Part shown: positions 30,637 through 39,646 of the stretch, piece by piece
Numbering within the stretch: the stretch's first letter is position 1
Layout: every line of letters begins with the position of its first letter
Assembly (NCBI RefSeq): GCF_006016075.1
Contig: NZ_CP040093.1
Coordinates: 62,001 to 126,000 of the forward strand
Origin: Caloramator sp. E03
GTDB lineage: Bacteria; Bacillota; Clostridia; Clostridiales; Caloramatoraceae
Length of the DNA stretch: 64,000 nt
Direction: 5' to 3'
Translations under genes and position numbers: made by a program
Notes under the pieces: model-generated
Databases searched by the model: none
The model's input: the letters and a program-made list of their open reading frames with translations, nothing else
Told to the model about the DNA's origin: nothing

Positions 30637-30658
30637 ACATATTATGCTTTTCCTTTTT
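30620..30658 (+). terminator. Terminator of tepA
   Basis: AGGAAAAGCA (30620-30629) pairs with TGCTTTTCCT (30645-30654), followed by TTTT. The stop codon lies in the loop. Confidence 0.85.
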
Positions 30659-30711
30659 CTATTGAAGGGAATTTATTAAACATATAGAATATATTTGTGA
30701 GGTGATTATAT

Positions 30712-32958
30712 ATGGCAAGAAAGAAAAATCAATATTCATCTAAAGGAAGTTTCAATAATGAAATCTATGGAATAGTAATAGTTGCTTTTTCACTATTAAT
30801 TGGCTTTAGCATATATATAGAGCCATCAGGAGTAGCAGGTAAAATATTAAGAGATTTCTTTTTTGGACTTTTAGGAATAGGTGCATTTATTTTTCCTCCT
30901 ATAATCTTTATAGTTGGAATTGCTTTTATTGTAAATAAAACAAAATTTAAGCTAAGACAAAGGTTTATATGCCTATGTCTTATAATATATAATTTGTTAT
31001 TAACAATCCATCTTAATTATTCCTATAGTTATAATAATTTAAAATATATGGACAAACTATTTAAAGCTTATGAATTAGGCCTTATAAAAAAGGGTGGTGG
31101 AGTTATAAGCGAATTTATTGATACACCTCTTTTATACATTTTTGATATAATAGGTACATACATTGTGCTTATTTGTTTACTTCTGATATTAATTATACTT
31201 GCAACTGAAATATCTATTGGAAATATATTAAATACTGCTATTTCAAAAATAAAACGAAATATTCCTTTTAAAAACAAGAATCAAAAAGTAAATGAAGTTA
31301 TAACAGAATCATCTATTAGTATAGAAACTGAAAATAATATTCATGATATAGATAAGAAAAAATGTGAAGAAAATATTAATAATTTAGATAAGAAAATAAA
31401 AATACTCGATTTTATAAAAGACTCTAATGAACGTTCAGACTTGGATGCAAAAAGTGATGTAAAAACTAAATTTCAAGAGGATATAACAAAAGAAATAGAT
31501 AAAAATAAAATTGAGCACAAAAAAACTGAATATGTTTTTCCTCCTATAGAGCTTCTTAATGAAAATAAAAATAAAGGAAATATCCAAGATAAGAAAGAAC
31601 TTTTAAATAATGCTCAAATACTTGAAGAAACTTTATTAAGCTTCGGAGTGGAGGCTAAAGTTGTACAAGTTAGTAGAGGTCCTTCAGTAACAAGATATGA
31701 ACTTCATCCAAGTCCAGGAGTTAAAGTGAGCAGAATTGTTAATCTTTCTGATGACATAGCATTAAATCTCGCAGCTCCAATGGTTAGAATAGAAGCTCCA
31801 ATACCAGGTAAAGCTGCTGTTGGAATTGAAGTACCAAATAAAGAAGTAGTATCTGTAACACTAAGGGAAGTACTTGAATCAAATGAATTTAAGGAGTTTA
31901 GTTCAAAGCTTGCTTTTGCACTTGGAAAAGATATAAGTGGTAAATGTATGATTGCAGATTTATCAAAAATGCCACACCTATTAATTGCAGGTGCAACAGG
32001 TTCAGGAAAGAGTGTATGTATTAATACCTTAATTACAAGTTTAATATATAAATCATCCCCATCAGATGTAAAAATGCTTTTAGTTGATCCCAAAGTAGTA
32101 GAACTTTCAATATATAATGGAATTCCTCATCTTCTAATACCTGTTGTTACTGAACCTAAGAAGGCAGCATCAGCTTTATATTGGGCTGTTAATGAAATGA
32201 CTCAAAGATATAAACTCTTTGCTGAAAATAACGTAAGAAATATTGAAAGCTATAATAAATTAATGGAAAAAAATAGTCCTGAACTAAAACTACCAAAAAT
32301 AGTTATAATAATTGATGAGCTCGCAGATTTAATGATGGTTGCACCAAATGAAGTTGAGGATGCTATATGTAGGCTTGCACAAATGGCACGAGCTGCTGGG
32401 ATGCATCTTGTAATTGCAACTCAAAGGCCTTCTGTAGATGTCATTACTGGACTTATTAAGGCCAATATTCCATCCCGTATTTCATTTGCAGTATCAAGTC
32501 AAGTTGATTCAAGAACCATACTTGATATGTCCGGAGCCGAAAAACTTCTTGGAAAAGGTGATATGTTATTCCTTCCTATAGGTGAAAGCAAACCAATTAG
32601 AATTCAAGGAGCTTTTATTTCTGAAAAAGAAGTTGAAAAAGTAGTAAACTTTTTAAAGGATTCAAGTAATGTAACTTATAACGATGAAATAATAGAAGTA
32701 ATTGAAAATAAAAATGACTTATTAAATACTGATGAAGAAGTAGATGAACTTCTTCCTGAAGCTATTAAAATTGCAGTAGAATATGGTCAGGTATCAGCTT
32801 CTATGCTTCAAAGAAGGCTACGTGTTGGATTTAATAGAGCATCAAGATTAGTTGAACAGATGGAAATACGTGGTATTGTAGGTCCTCAGGAAGGAAGTAA
32901 ACCAAGACAAGTTCTTGTAAGCAAAGAGGATATTGATGATAATTTATATGGAGAATAA
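30712..32958 (+). CDS. ftsK: DNA translocase FtsK/SpoIIIE
   Basis: 748 residues. It pumps chromosomal DNA through the closing septum and, in sporulation, into the forespore. Four membrane segments (about 20-165) are followed by a charged linker. The motor then shows a DNA-binding alpha domain, Walker A (GATGSGKSVCINT, near 425), Walker B (VIIIDELADLMM, near 535) and ATQRPSVDVITG. The C-terminal gamma winged helix (VSASMLQRRLRVGFNRASRL) reads SRS/KOPS-type polarity sites. The ATG follows GAGGTGA. One such gene may serve both vegetative and spore roles. Confidence 0.96.
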   Translation: MARKKNQYSSKGSFNNEIYGIVIVAFSLLIGFSIYIEPSGVAGKILRDFFFGLLGIGAFIFPPIIFIVGIAFIVNKTKFKLRQRFICLCLIIYNLLLTIHLNYSYSYNNLKYMDKLFKAYELGLIKKGGGVISEFIDTPLLYIFDIIGTYIVLICLLLILIILATEISIGNILNTAISKIKRNIPFKNKNQKVNEVITESSISIETENNIHDIDKKKCEENINNLDKKIKILDFIKDSNERSDLDAKSDVKTKFQEDITKEIDKNKIEHKKTEYVFPPIELLNENKNKGNIQDKKELLNNAQILEETLLSFGVEAKVVQVSRGPSVTRYELHPSPGVKVSRIVNLSDDIALNLAAPMVRIEAPIPGKAAVGIEVPNKEVVSVTLREVLESNEFKEFSSKLAFALGKDISGKCMIADLSKMPHLLIAGATGSGKSVCINTLITSLIYKSSPSDVKMLLVDPKVVELSIYNGIPHLLIPVVTEPKKAASALYWAVNEMTQRYKLFAENNVRNIESYNKLMEKNSPELKLPKIVIIIDELADLMMVAPNEVEDAICRLAQMARAAGMHLVIATQRPSVDVITGLIKANIPSRISFAVSSQVDSRTILDMSGAEKLLGKGDMLFLPIGESKPIRIQGAFISEKEVEKVVNFLKDSSNVTYNDEIIEVIENKNDLLNTDEEVDELLPEAIKIAVEYGQVSASMLQRRLRVGFNRASRLVEQMEIRGIVGPQEGSKPRQVLVSKEDIDDNLYGE

Positions 32959-33032
32959 TATTATAATTTTTATATGAAAAGGAAATATTTATAACATCAA
33001 ATAAACAATTTAATTATATTTTGATTTTTTGA

Positions 33033-33061
33033 TTGTCGAAAAATATTGAATAAGATATCAT
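33033..33061 (+). promoter_or_regulatory. Possible Spo0A box over the -35 of a rimO promoter
   Basis: TTGTCGAA (33033-33040) is a perfect 0A box. TTGTCG followed after 17 bp by TATCAT (33056-33061) reads as a promoter. A 0A box over the -35 is the layout of Spo0A-controlled sigma-A promoters in Bacillus. The rest of 32959-33216 is AT-rich with nothing else recognised. Confidence 0.4.
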
Positions 33062-33216
33062 AGTATATGATAACAAAATAAAAAAACATGTCATATATAT
33101 ACAAAGTATGTAAATTAAAAAGAAAAAAAGAATGAATGTGCAATTTTTAGATATTTAATTATAAATAGTAATATTTGTATAAAATTACCTGGGAAATTAT
33201 GATAGGAGGATTTGAC

Positions 33217-34560
33217 ATGAATTATAATGTAGGTTTAGTATCTCTTGGGTGTGATAAAAACAGAATTGACTCTGAAATAATGCTTTCTAAACTTTCGAAG
33301 AAAGGATATAATATTGTAAACGACGAAATACAAGCAGATATAATAATTATAAATACATGTGGTTTTGTAAACTCTGCAAAGGAAGAATCTATTGATACTA
33401 TACTTGAAATGGCACAAAACAAAAAATATGGCAGGTGTAAGTCATTAATTGTTACAGGTTGTATGGCAGAAAGGTATAAAGAAGAATTGCTAAAAGAAAT
33501 TCCTGAAATAGATGCAATTGTCGGTACAGGAAACTATTACGAAATATGTGATATAGTATATAAAACTCTAAATAATGAAAAAGGAATTGTAAAAACTGAT
33601 AATTTAAATTATAATTTTGATTATGAGGAAAGAATATTAACAACTCCAAATCATTATGCCTACATTAAAATTGCTGAAGGCTGTAGTAATAGATGTAGCT
33701 ATTGTATTATTCCAAAAATCAGAGGAAATTTCAGAAGTAGAAATATAGATAGCATAATAAATGAAGCAAAATATCTTTCAAGAAAAGGCATTAAAGAAAT
33801 TATATTAGTTGCTCAGGATAGCACTATGTATGGAGCAGATATCTATGGTAAAAAGATGCTCCATGAATTATTAAAAAAGCTTGAAGAAATAGATGGAATA
33901 GAGTGGATAAGAGTGATGTATTGCTATCCTGAAAGGATTACTGATGAGCTCATAGAAACTATAGCAAACAGCAAAAAAATATGCCATTATTTTGATATCC
34001 CTATACAACATGTTAGTAATAAAATATTAAAACAAATGAATCGTGCAAGTACAAAGGAAGATATAGTTTCACTTATTAATAAAATAAGATATAGGATACC
34101 TGATGCAGTTATTAGAACATCAATAATAGTTGGTTTCCCTGGAGAAACAAAAGAAGATTTTGATGAACTTAAAGAATTTTTGCATTCGTATAAACTTGAT
34201 AGAGTTGGTGTATTTACTTTTTCTCCTGAGGAAGGTACAATAGCAGCAAATCTACCAAATCAAATAGATGAAGAAACAAAAAATGAAAGAAAAGACATTC
34301 TTATGAAGATACAAAGTGAAATTTCCTTTGAGAAAAACAAAGCATTAATAGGAGAAATTGTTGATGTAATAGTAGATGGAAAAGTTAAAAATAATAAATA
34401 TTATGGTAGAACAAGCAAGGATGCTCCTACAATTGATCAACAGGTACTTATAGATGCTAATGATGATGTGATTAATATAGGAGAAATAATAAAAGTAAAA
34501 ATAAATAAAGCCTTAACTTATGATTTAATGGGAGTTGTGTATCATGAATCTTGCAAATAA
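33217..34560 (+). CDS. rimO: Ribosomal protein S12 methylthiotransferase RimO
   Basis: 447 residues. This radical-SAM enzyme adds a methylthio group to Asp88 of S12. The N-terminal UPF0004 domain holds three cluster Cys (LGCDKNR, NTCGFV, TGCMAERY), the radical-SAM loop is EGCSNRCSYCIIPKIRG, and a TRAM domain is at the C-terminus. SLGCDKNRID distinguishes it from MiaB, encoded at 60.9-62.3 kb. Start: TAGGAGGA points to ATG 33217; the frame is open back to 33175 without a site. It overlaps pgsA by 17 bp. Confidence 0.95.
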   Translation: MNYNVGLVSLGCDKNRIDSEIMLSKLSKKGYNIVNDEIQADIIIINTCGFVNSAKEESIDTILEMAQNKKYGRCKSLIVTGCMAERYKEELLKEIPEIDAIVGTGNYYEICDIVYKTLNNEKGIVKTDNLNYNFDYEERILTTPNHYAYIKIAEGCSNRCSYCIIPKIRGNFRSRNIDSIINEAKYLSRKGIKEIILVAQDSTMYGADIYGKKMLHELLKKLEEIDGIEWIRVMYCYPERITDELIETIANSKKICHYFDIPIQHVSNKILKQMNRASTKEDIVSLINKIRYRIPDAVIRTSIIVGFPGETKEDFDELKEFLHSYKLDRVGVFTFSPEEGTIAANLPNQIDEETKNERKDILMKIQSEISFEKNKALIGEIVDVIVDGKVKNNKYYGRTSKDAPTIDQQVLIDANDDVINIGEIIKVKINKALTYDLMGVVYHESCK

Positions 34561-35062
34561 AATAACAATCTTAAGAATTATACTTGTTCCTGTATTCCTT
34601 TTCATTTTAGCAATAAAAGTTAAATATGGCATTTATATTGCAACATCTGTTTTTATAGTTGCGGCTTTAACAGATACGTTAGATGGTTATATTGCTCGAA
34701 GTAGAAATCAAGTAACAAAATTTGGTAAATTCTTAGATCCTCTTGCAGATAAGCTCATAGTTACAGCAGCTCTTATATCCCTTGTAGAAATGAAAAAGCT
34801 GCCAACTTGGGTTGTAATGATAATAATTGCTCGTGAATTTGCAATTACAGGATTAAGAGCAGTTGCAGCTTCTGAAGGTGTAGTAATTGCAGCAAGTAAA
34901 TGGGGAAAGGCAAAAACAGTTACACAAATAATTGCAATTGTAGCTTCATTAACAGGTCTACCATACAGCAATTATCTTATAACTATTGCCGTTATAATAA
35001 CCATAATTTCAGGTGTAGATTATATATATAAAAATAGAAAAAATTTAAGCCCAAAGGATTGA
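34544..35062 (+). CDS. pgsA: CDP-diacylglycerol-glycerol-3-phosphate 3-phosphatidyltransferase
   Basis: 172 residues with about four membrane segments. It makes phosphatidylglycerol phosphate from CDP-diacylglycerol, the CdsA product. The CDP-alcohol phosphotransferase motif is complete: DTLDGYIARSRNQVTKFGKF followed by LDPLADK. GGAG at 34531 selects ATG 34544 inside the end of rimO. It lies before recA, as in many Firmicutes (rimO-pgsA-cinA-recA), here without cinA. Confidence 0.95.
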   Translation: MNLANKITILRIILVPVFLFILAIKVKYGIYIATSVFIVAALTDTLDGYIARSRNQVTKFGKFLDPLADKLIVTAALISLVEMKKLPTWVVMIIIAREFAITGLRAVAASEGVVIAASKWGKAKTVTQIIAIVASLTGLPYSNYLITIAVIITIISGVDYIYKNRKNLSPKD

Positions 35063-35077
35063 ATCAAAATTACCAAC

Positions 35078-35124
35078 GCCATTCATCTTTTTATTAATGT
35101 AAAAGTTAGATGAATGGCTTTTAA
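35078..35124 (+). terminator. Terminator of rimO-pgsA
   Basis: GCCATTCATC (35078-35087) pairs with GATGAATGGC (35109-35118), followed by TTTTAATT. Confidence 0.8.
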
Positions 35125-35156
35125 TTAAAATTAGTAAAACAGTTGTATGTATATAC

Positions 35157-35185
35157 TTGACCTAATTTAATAGATATATTATAAT
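35157..35185 (+). promoter_or_regulatory. Sigma-A promoter of recA
   Basis: TTGACC (35157-35162), a 17-bp spacer and TATAAT (35180-35185). Transcription should start near 35192, right at the LexA box. Confidence 0.85.
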
Positions 35186-35192
35186 ACTTAAT

Positions 35193-35206
35193 AGAACTAA
35201 TGTTCG
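35193..35206 (+). promoter_or_regulatory. LexA (SOS) box of recA
   Basis: AGAACTAATGTTCG matches the Gram-positive consensus CGAACNNNNGTTCG at all but the first base. It covers the predicted transcription start. Confidence 0.85.
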
Positions 35207-35229
35207 TTTTGTGAGAAAGGATTGATATA

Positions 35230-36261
35230 ATGTTAAGTGAAAAGCAAAAAGCATTAGAATTAGCTATAAGCCAAATTGAAAAACAATTTGGTAAGGGTTC
35301 AATTATGAAACTTGGAGAAGATGCTAAGTTAAATGTGGAATGCATTTCCACTGGATCTTTAGACCTTGATATTGCTCTTGGAATTGGAGGGGTACCAAGA
35401 GGTAGAATAGTAGAGATATATGGTCCCGAATCTTCAGGTAAAACCACAGTTGCACTTCATATAATAGCAGAAGCACAAAAAAATGGAGGTGCAGCAGCTT
35501 TTATTGATGCAGAACATGCTCTTGATCCTGTATATGCTAAAAAACTTGGGGTTGATATTGAAAATCTTGTTCTATCTCAGCCTGATACAGGTGAGCAAGC
35601 TCTTGAAATAGCTGAGGCTCTTGTAAGATCAGGTGCAATAGATGTTATAGTAATAGATTCCGTTGCAGCTCTCGTTCCTAAAGCAGAAATCGAAGGAGAA
35701 ATGGGAGATGCTCATGTAGGTCTTCAGGCAAGGCTTATGTCACAGGCTTTGAGAAAGCTTGCTGGTGCTATAAACAAATCAAAATGTGTTGCAATATTTA
35801 TAAATCAGCTTAGAGAAAAAGTTGGAATTATGTTTGGAAGCCCAGAAACAACTCCAGGTGGTAGAGCATTGAAATTCTACGCATCAATAAGACTTGATGT
35901 AAGAAAAGTTGATTCAATAAAGCAAGGTGAAGATATATTGGGTAGTAGAACAAGGGTTAAGGTTGTTAAAAACAAAGTTGCTCCTCCTTTTAAGCAAGCT
36001 GAGTTTGATATAATGTATGGTGAAGGAATATCAAAAGAAGGTAACATATTAGATGTAGCAGTAAATAATGATATAGTACAAAAAAGTGGTGCATGGTTTT
36101 CTTATAACGACACAAAACTCGGACAAGGAAGAGAAAATGCTAAGAATTTCTTAAGAGAAAACCCTTCTGTGGCAATTGAGATTGAAAATAAAATAAGAGA
36201 TAAATATAAATTACCATTGATCCCCGTTAAGGTTGAAGAAAATAAAATTAAAAATGACTAA
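35230..36261 (+). CDS. recA: Recombinase RecA
   Basis: 343 residues. It forms the strand-exchange filament and triggers LexA self-cleavage. Walker [10 protein letters not shown] (near 66), the [13 protein letters not shown] region, Walker [11 protein letters not shown], the L1 loop GEMGDAHVG and L2 [13 protein letters not shown] with [17 protein letters not shown] are all present. The ATG follows GAAAGGA. It has its own LexA-controlled promoter, and lexA itself lies about 16 kb downstream. Confidence 0.98.
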   Translation: MLSEKQKALELAISQIEKQFGKGSIMKLGEDAKLNVECISTGSLDLDIALGIGGVPRGRIVEIYGPESSGKTTVALHIIAEAQKNGGAAAFIDAEHALDPVYAKKLGVDIENLVLSQPDTGEQALEIAEALVRSGAIDVIVIDSVAALVPKAEIEGEMGDAHVGLQARLMSQALRKLAGAINKSKCVAIFINQLREKVGIMFGSPETTPGGRALKFYASIRLDVRKVDSIKQGEDILGSRTRVKVVKNKVAPPFKQAEFDIMYGEGISKEGNILDVAVNNDIVQKSGAWFSYNDTKLGQGRENAKNFLRENPSVAIEIENKIRDKYKLPLIPVKVEENKIKND

Positions 36262-36285
36262 TATATTTTTTCTCATTTATTAATT

Positions 36286-36317
36286 AAAACCTACATTGTC
36301 TTCTGTAGGTTTTTTCT
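36286..36317 (+). terminator. Terminator between recA and recX
   Basis: AAAACCTACA (36286-36295) pairs with TGTAGGTTTT (36304-36313) and is followed by TTT. Read-through would carry SOS induction into recX and the Mre11/Rad50-like genes. Confidence 0.85.
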
Positions 36318-36330
36318 TATGAGGTGAAAT

Positions 36331-36960
36331 ATGAAAATAACTGATATAATAAAACAAAATAACTCTAATAACAGGTATAATATATTCATTGATGATGATT
36401 ATGCTTTTTCAGCTTCACTTGAAGATATCGTAAAATATTCAATAAAACTTAATTCTGAAATAACAAAGGAACAACTGGATATATTGATTGAATGCTGTGA
36501 AGAAAACAAATGCTATAATTACGCTCTATTTCTTCTAGGCAAAAAAGATTATACTCAATACGAAATATCAAAAAAACTATCAGATAAAGGATATTCTTTA
36601 AATGTAATAAATAAAACTATCGATAAGCTTAAAATGTATGATATTATTAATGATGAGAGATATGCTAAAAAGTATATAAATGACTGTTTAAATATAAAAA
36701 AGTATGGAAGAAGGAAAATAGAATATTATCTTCAAAAGAAAGGAATAGAATTAGATTTATTAAAAGAAGTTTTTTTTAACTCAGATAGCGAATATAAAAA
36801 CGCCATTGAAATAATACAAAAAAAGGTTAAACATTATAAGGATAATAAAGATATTAAAAATAAGCTTATAAGGCATTTAATGTCTAAGGGTTTTGAATAT
36901 GATGTGATAAAAGAAGCTTTAAAATCAATAAAATTAGAAGATGATGGTGAAGATATATGA
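36331..36960 (+). CDS. recX: Regulatory protein RecX
   Basis: 209 residues. It modulates RecA filaments. The three-helix RecX repeats are visible: NYALFLLGKKDYTQYEISKKL, INDERYAKKYINDCLNIKKYG, and LIRHLMSKGFEYDVIKEAL. The ATG follows GAGGTGA. It overlaps the nuclease gene by 4 bp (ATGA), tying that gene to the recombination genes. Confidence 0.92.
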   Translation: MKITDIIKQNNSNNRYNIFIDDDYAFSASLEDIVKYSIKLNSEITKEQLDILIECCEENKCYNYALFLLGKKDYTQYEISKKLSDKGYSLNVINKTIDKLKMYDIINDERYAKKYINDCLNIKKYGRRKIEYYLQKKGIELDLLKEVFFNSDSEYKNAIEIIQKKVKHYKDNKDIKNKLIRHLMSKGFEYDVIKEALKSIKLEDDGEDI

Positions 36961-37949
36961 AATTATTATATTTTACTGATTCTCATATAAGAGGGACTAA
37001 TCCAAAATCAAGAAAGGACAACTATATAGAAACTTTAAAGGAAAAATTTAAAGAAATCGTTCAGGTTGTATATGATGAAAATATAGATTATGTACTTTTT
37101 GGTGGAGATTTGTTTGATAGACCAGACTTGTCATTATCTATAGTTAATGAGTTTGTTATATATCTAAAAGAACTCCCTTTTCCTATATATTCTGTATTAG
37201 GAAATCATGATATTTTTGGTCAAAACCCTTCTACAGTAGGAAGAACAGTTTTAGGCATTTTAGATACTATAGGTATATTAAAAATTATTAATCCTAATGA
37301 ATTAATATATCTTGAGAAGGATGGAATAAGAGTACAATTATCTGGTAGCCATTATTATTATAATATAGATACTTCAAGTGAAAAAGAAGGGTATATCGTA
37401 AAGCAAAAAGAGAATTGTAATTATTCTATTCATATCGTTCATGGTATGCTTCTTGATAGACCTTTTATAAAAGGAGTTCCACATACCTTAATAGATGAAG
37501 TTGCAAATAAAACCTGTGCTGACATAACTCTTTGCGGGCATTACCATACAGGTTATGGAATTAAAAAATTATACGATAAGTACTTTGTTAATATAGGTTC
37601 TATATCAAGAATTAGTAATACACTTTCAGAAATAGAAAGAATTCCAGCTTATCTTATTATAGATATAGGAAAGGAATTAAAATTTAATATAAAGAATTTA
37701 AAATGTGCAAAACCTGGAGAAGAAGTTTTCGATAAAGAACTATTAAAGCGTGAAGAGCTTAAAGAACAAAAGATTAACGAGTTTATTCAACAAATAAATT
37801 CTTATGGTAACTTTGAAATATTAAATATTGAAAAAATAATTAATGAAATCTCAATAAGAGAAAAGATACCAGATGATGTTAAAAATGAGGCAATAAGAAG
37901 AATTGGAGAAGCACAAATATTACTTTCAAGTAGAGAAGGGATGCTATGA
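36957..37949 (+). CDS. Mre11/SbcD-like DNA repair metallophosphoesterase
   Basis: 330 residues. The calcineurin-like phosphoesterase motifs are complete and in order: FTDSHIRG (Asp8, His10), FGGDLFDRP, LGNHDIFG, IVHGML and LCGHYHTG. This is the Mre11/SbcD nuclease family, which with Rad50/SbcC cuts blocked DNA ends and hairpins. The C-terminal 80 residues are charged and may form the capping or ATPase-binding region. It overlaps recX and the following ATPase gene by 4 bp each. It is shorter than SbcD (about 400). Function beyond nuclease family is inference. Confidence 0.85.
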   Translation: MKLLYFTDSHIRGTNPKSRKDNYIETLKEKFKEIVQVVYDENIDYVLFGGDLFDRPDLSLSIVNEFVIYLKELPFPIYSVLGNHDIFGQNPSTVGRTVLGILDTIGILKIINPNELIYLEKDGIRVQLSGSHYYYNIDTSSEKEGYIVKQKENCNYSIHIVHGMLLDRPFIKGVPHTLIDEVANKTCADITLCGHYHTGYGIKKLYDKYFVNIGSISRISNTLSEIERIPAYLIIDIGKELKFNIKNLKCAKPGEEVFDKELLKREELKEQKINEFIQQINSYGNFEILNIEKIINEISIREKIPDDVKNEAIRRIGEAQILLSSREGML

Positions 37950-39385
37950 AATATATTAAAACAATAGAAATAATAAATTTTCAGTCCCATAAATATTCAA
38001 AGCTTAATTTTGAAGATGGATATAACGTAATATGTGGTCCATCGGATAGTGGAAAATCTGCAATAATTAGAGCATTAAGATGGGCATTATATAATGAACC
38101 AAAAGGAACAGAATTTATAACTCAAGGCGAAAATACATGTAAAGTTTCAATAACATTTAGTGATGGTATAACAATAGTTAGGGAAAGATCAAAAAATAGA
38201 AATATCTATAGGCTTATTAATACTAATGGAGAAGAAATGATATTTGAAGGATTTGGTAATGATATACCAAAAGAAATACTTGCTGCTCATGGAATTAATA
38301 AAGTCTATATAGATATTGAATCTCCAGAGAGTATAAATCTGTCGAGCCAACTTGAAGGACCTTTTCTCATTGATAAATCCGGTTCTATAAAGGCTAAAGC
38401 CATAGGCAAGCTTGTTGGGGTGCATATAATAGATGAGGCTCTAAAGGAATTAAATAAAGATTTATTCAATGTTCAAAGCGATGTAAAAAGACTTTCAAAA
38501 GAATATGAAAACATAAATATCGACCTTAAAGAATTTGAAAACCTTGAAAATGTAAGAAAAAGTTTAGATGAATCTGAAAAGAAACTTGAAGAGTTAAAAA
38601 ACAAATATACCAAATTAGAAAGATTAAAAAATATTAAAAGAGAACTTATCGCAATAGATAGCGAAATAAAAGAAACAAAAGATCTAATTATATCCATAGG
38701 AGATATGGATTATGTATTTAACTTAGCTTGTATTGTACAAACAAAAATAACTACAAAAAACAAACTTACAGATTTAAAAAATAAATTTATGGAAATAACA
38801 GAGGAAATTAAATGTCAAAATAAAGTTTTAATTGCAACAAAGCATATAGATGACTGTGTACTTAATTTAATAGAAGCAGTTAATAATTGTAATAAAACTA
38901 ATGAGTTAAAAAAATTAAACATGCAATATAAATTACTTGTAAATGAAATTAGACAACTTAATTTAATTTTAAGTAAACTAAAAAATATTAATGATGCAAA
39001 GGAAACTTTATCTAAGTATGAAAGTCAATATGATAATTACAATAAACTTACAGATATCAAGTCAAGATTAAATGAGATAAATAATTCACTAAAAATTGGA
39101 TATAAATATATATCTAAGTTTGACAATCTTGAAAAAGCAGATTTATCCTACAAGGCTATTCAAAGCAACAATGAAAAATCATTAAAATTAAATATAATAA
39201 AGAATAATCTTCTAAAAATAGATAGTGAACTTATTTGTATAAATGATGAAATTAAAATATGTAACAACAACATTAATAATTACATTAAAGAATATACAAA
39301 AGTATTAAAGGAACTTGGCAAATGCCCCCTTTGCTTATCACCTATAGAAGAACATACAATTAAAAAAATAATAAACGAATTGTAG
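37946..39385 (+). CDS. Rad50/SbcC-like ATPase, N-terminal half with zinc hook
   Basis: 479 residues. It opens with the SMC/Rad50 N-lobe (INFQSHKYSKLNFEDGYNVI), Walker A GPSDSGKS (31-38) and the ATP-binding RALRWALYNEP. A long Asn/Lys-rich coiled coil covers about 175-450. A zinc-hook motif CPLC (460-463) lies only 16 residues from the end. Walker B, the ABC signature and the return coil are absent; Walker B and signature occur in the gene at 39647. In SbcC all are in one chain. The ATG overlaps the nuclease gene by 4 bp. It is not a broken pseudogene: the downstream genes have their own ribosome-binding sites. Confidence 0.82.
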   Translation: MKYIKTIEIINFQSHKYSKLNFEDGYNVICGPSDSGKSAIIRALRWALYNEPKGTEFITQGENTCKVSITFSDGITIVRERSKNRNIYRLINTNGEEMIFEGFGNDIPKEILAAHGINKVYIDIESPESINLSSQLEGPFLIDKSGSIKAKAIGKLVGVHIIDEALKELNKDLFNVQSDVKRLSKEYENINIDLKEFENLENVRKSLDESEKKLEELKNKYTKLERLKNIKRELIAIDSEIKETKDLIISIGDMDYVFNLACIVQTKITTKNKLTDLKNKFMEITEEIKCQNKVLIATKHIDDCVLNLIEAVNNCNKTNELKKLNMQYKLLVNEIRQLNLILSKLKNINDAKETLSKYESQYDNYNKLTDIKSRLNEINNSLKIGYKYISKFDNLEKADLSYKAIQSNNEKSLKLNIIKNNLLKIDSELICINDEIKICNNNINNYIKEYTKVLKELGKCPLCLSPIEEHTIKKIINEL

Positions 39386-39397
39386 GAGGAACATAAC

Positions 39398-39634
39398 ATG
39401 AATTATGAAAATAAACTTAATGAACTAAAAAGTAAAATAGAAATATATAAAAATAAAAAAATCAAGGCAGAAACTCGCCTTGAACAGCTTCTAAGTCAAA
39501 AGGATGCTATTGTTAAAGAACTTGAAAATTTAGGTATAACCCCTGAAAATCTTGATAATGAAATAGAAAAACTTGATAGTGAAATAAAAGACTTGATAAA
39601 TAAAATTGAGAGTATGTTACCTTCTGATATTTAA
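39398..39634 (+). CDS. Small coiled-coil protein between the Rad50 halves
   Basis: 78 residues, nearly all charged heptad-like helix (NELKSKIEIYKNKKIKAETR, then ENLDNEIEKLDSEIKDLINK), with a short break ENLGITPENL in the middle that could make a hairpin of two helices. There are no cysteines or membrane segments. The ATG follows TAGGAGG, 12 bp after the N-half gene and 12 bp before the C-half gene. I do not recognise the family. By position it may complete or cap the coiled coil of the split ATPase (inference). Confidence 0.7.
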   Translation: MNYENKLNELKSKIEIYKNKKIKAETRLEQLLSQKDAIVKELENLGITPENLDNEIEKLDSEIKDLINKIESMLPSDI

Positions 39635-39646
39635 AGGAGTGATAAT

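Noticed and set aside
30664-30690. Third possible sigma-H promoter before ftsK
   Set aside because: The element reads AAGGGAATT with a 10-nt spacer to TATAGAAT, so one mismatch and wrong spacing; too weak to list.
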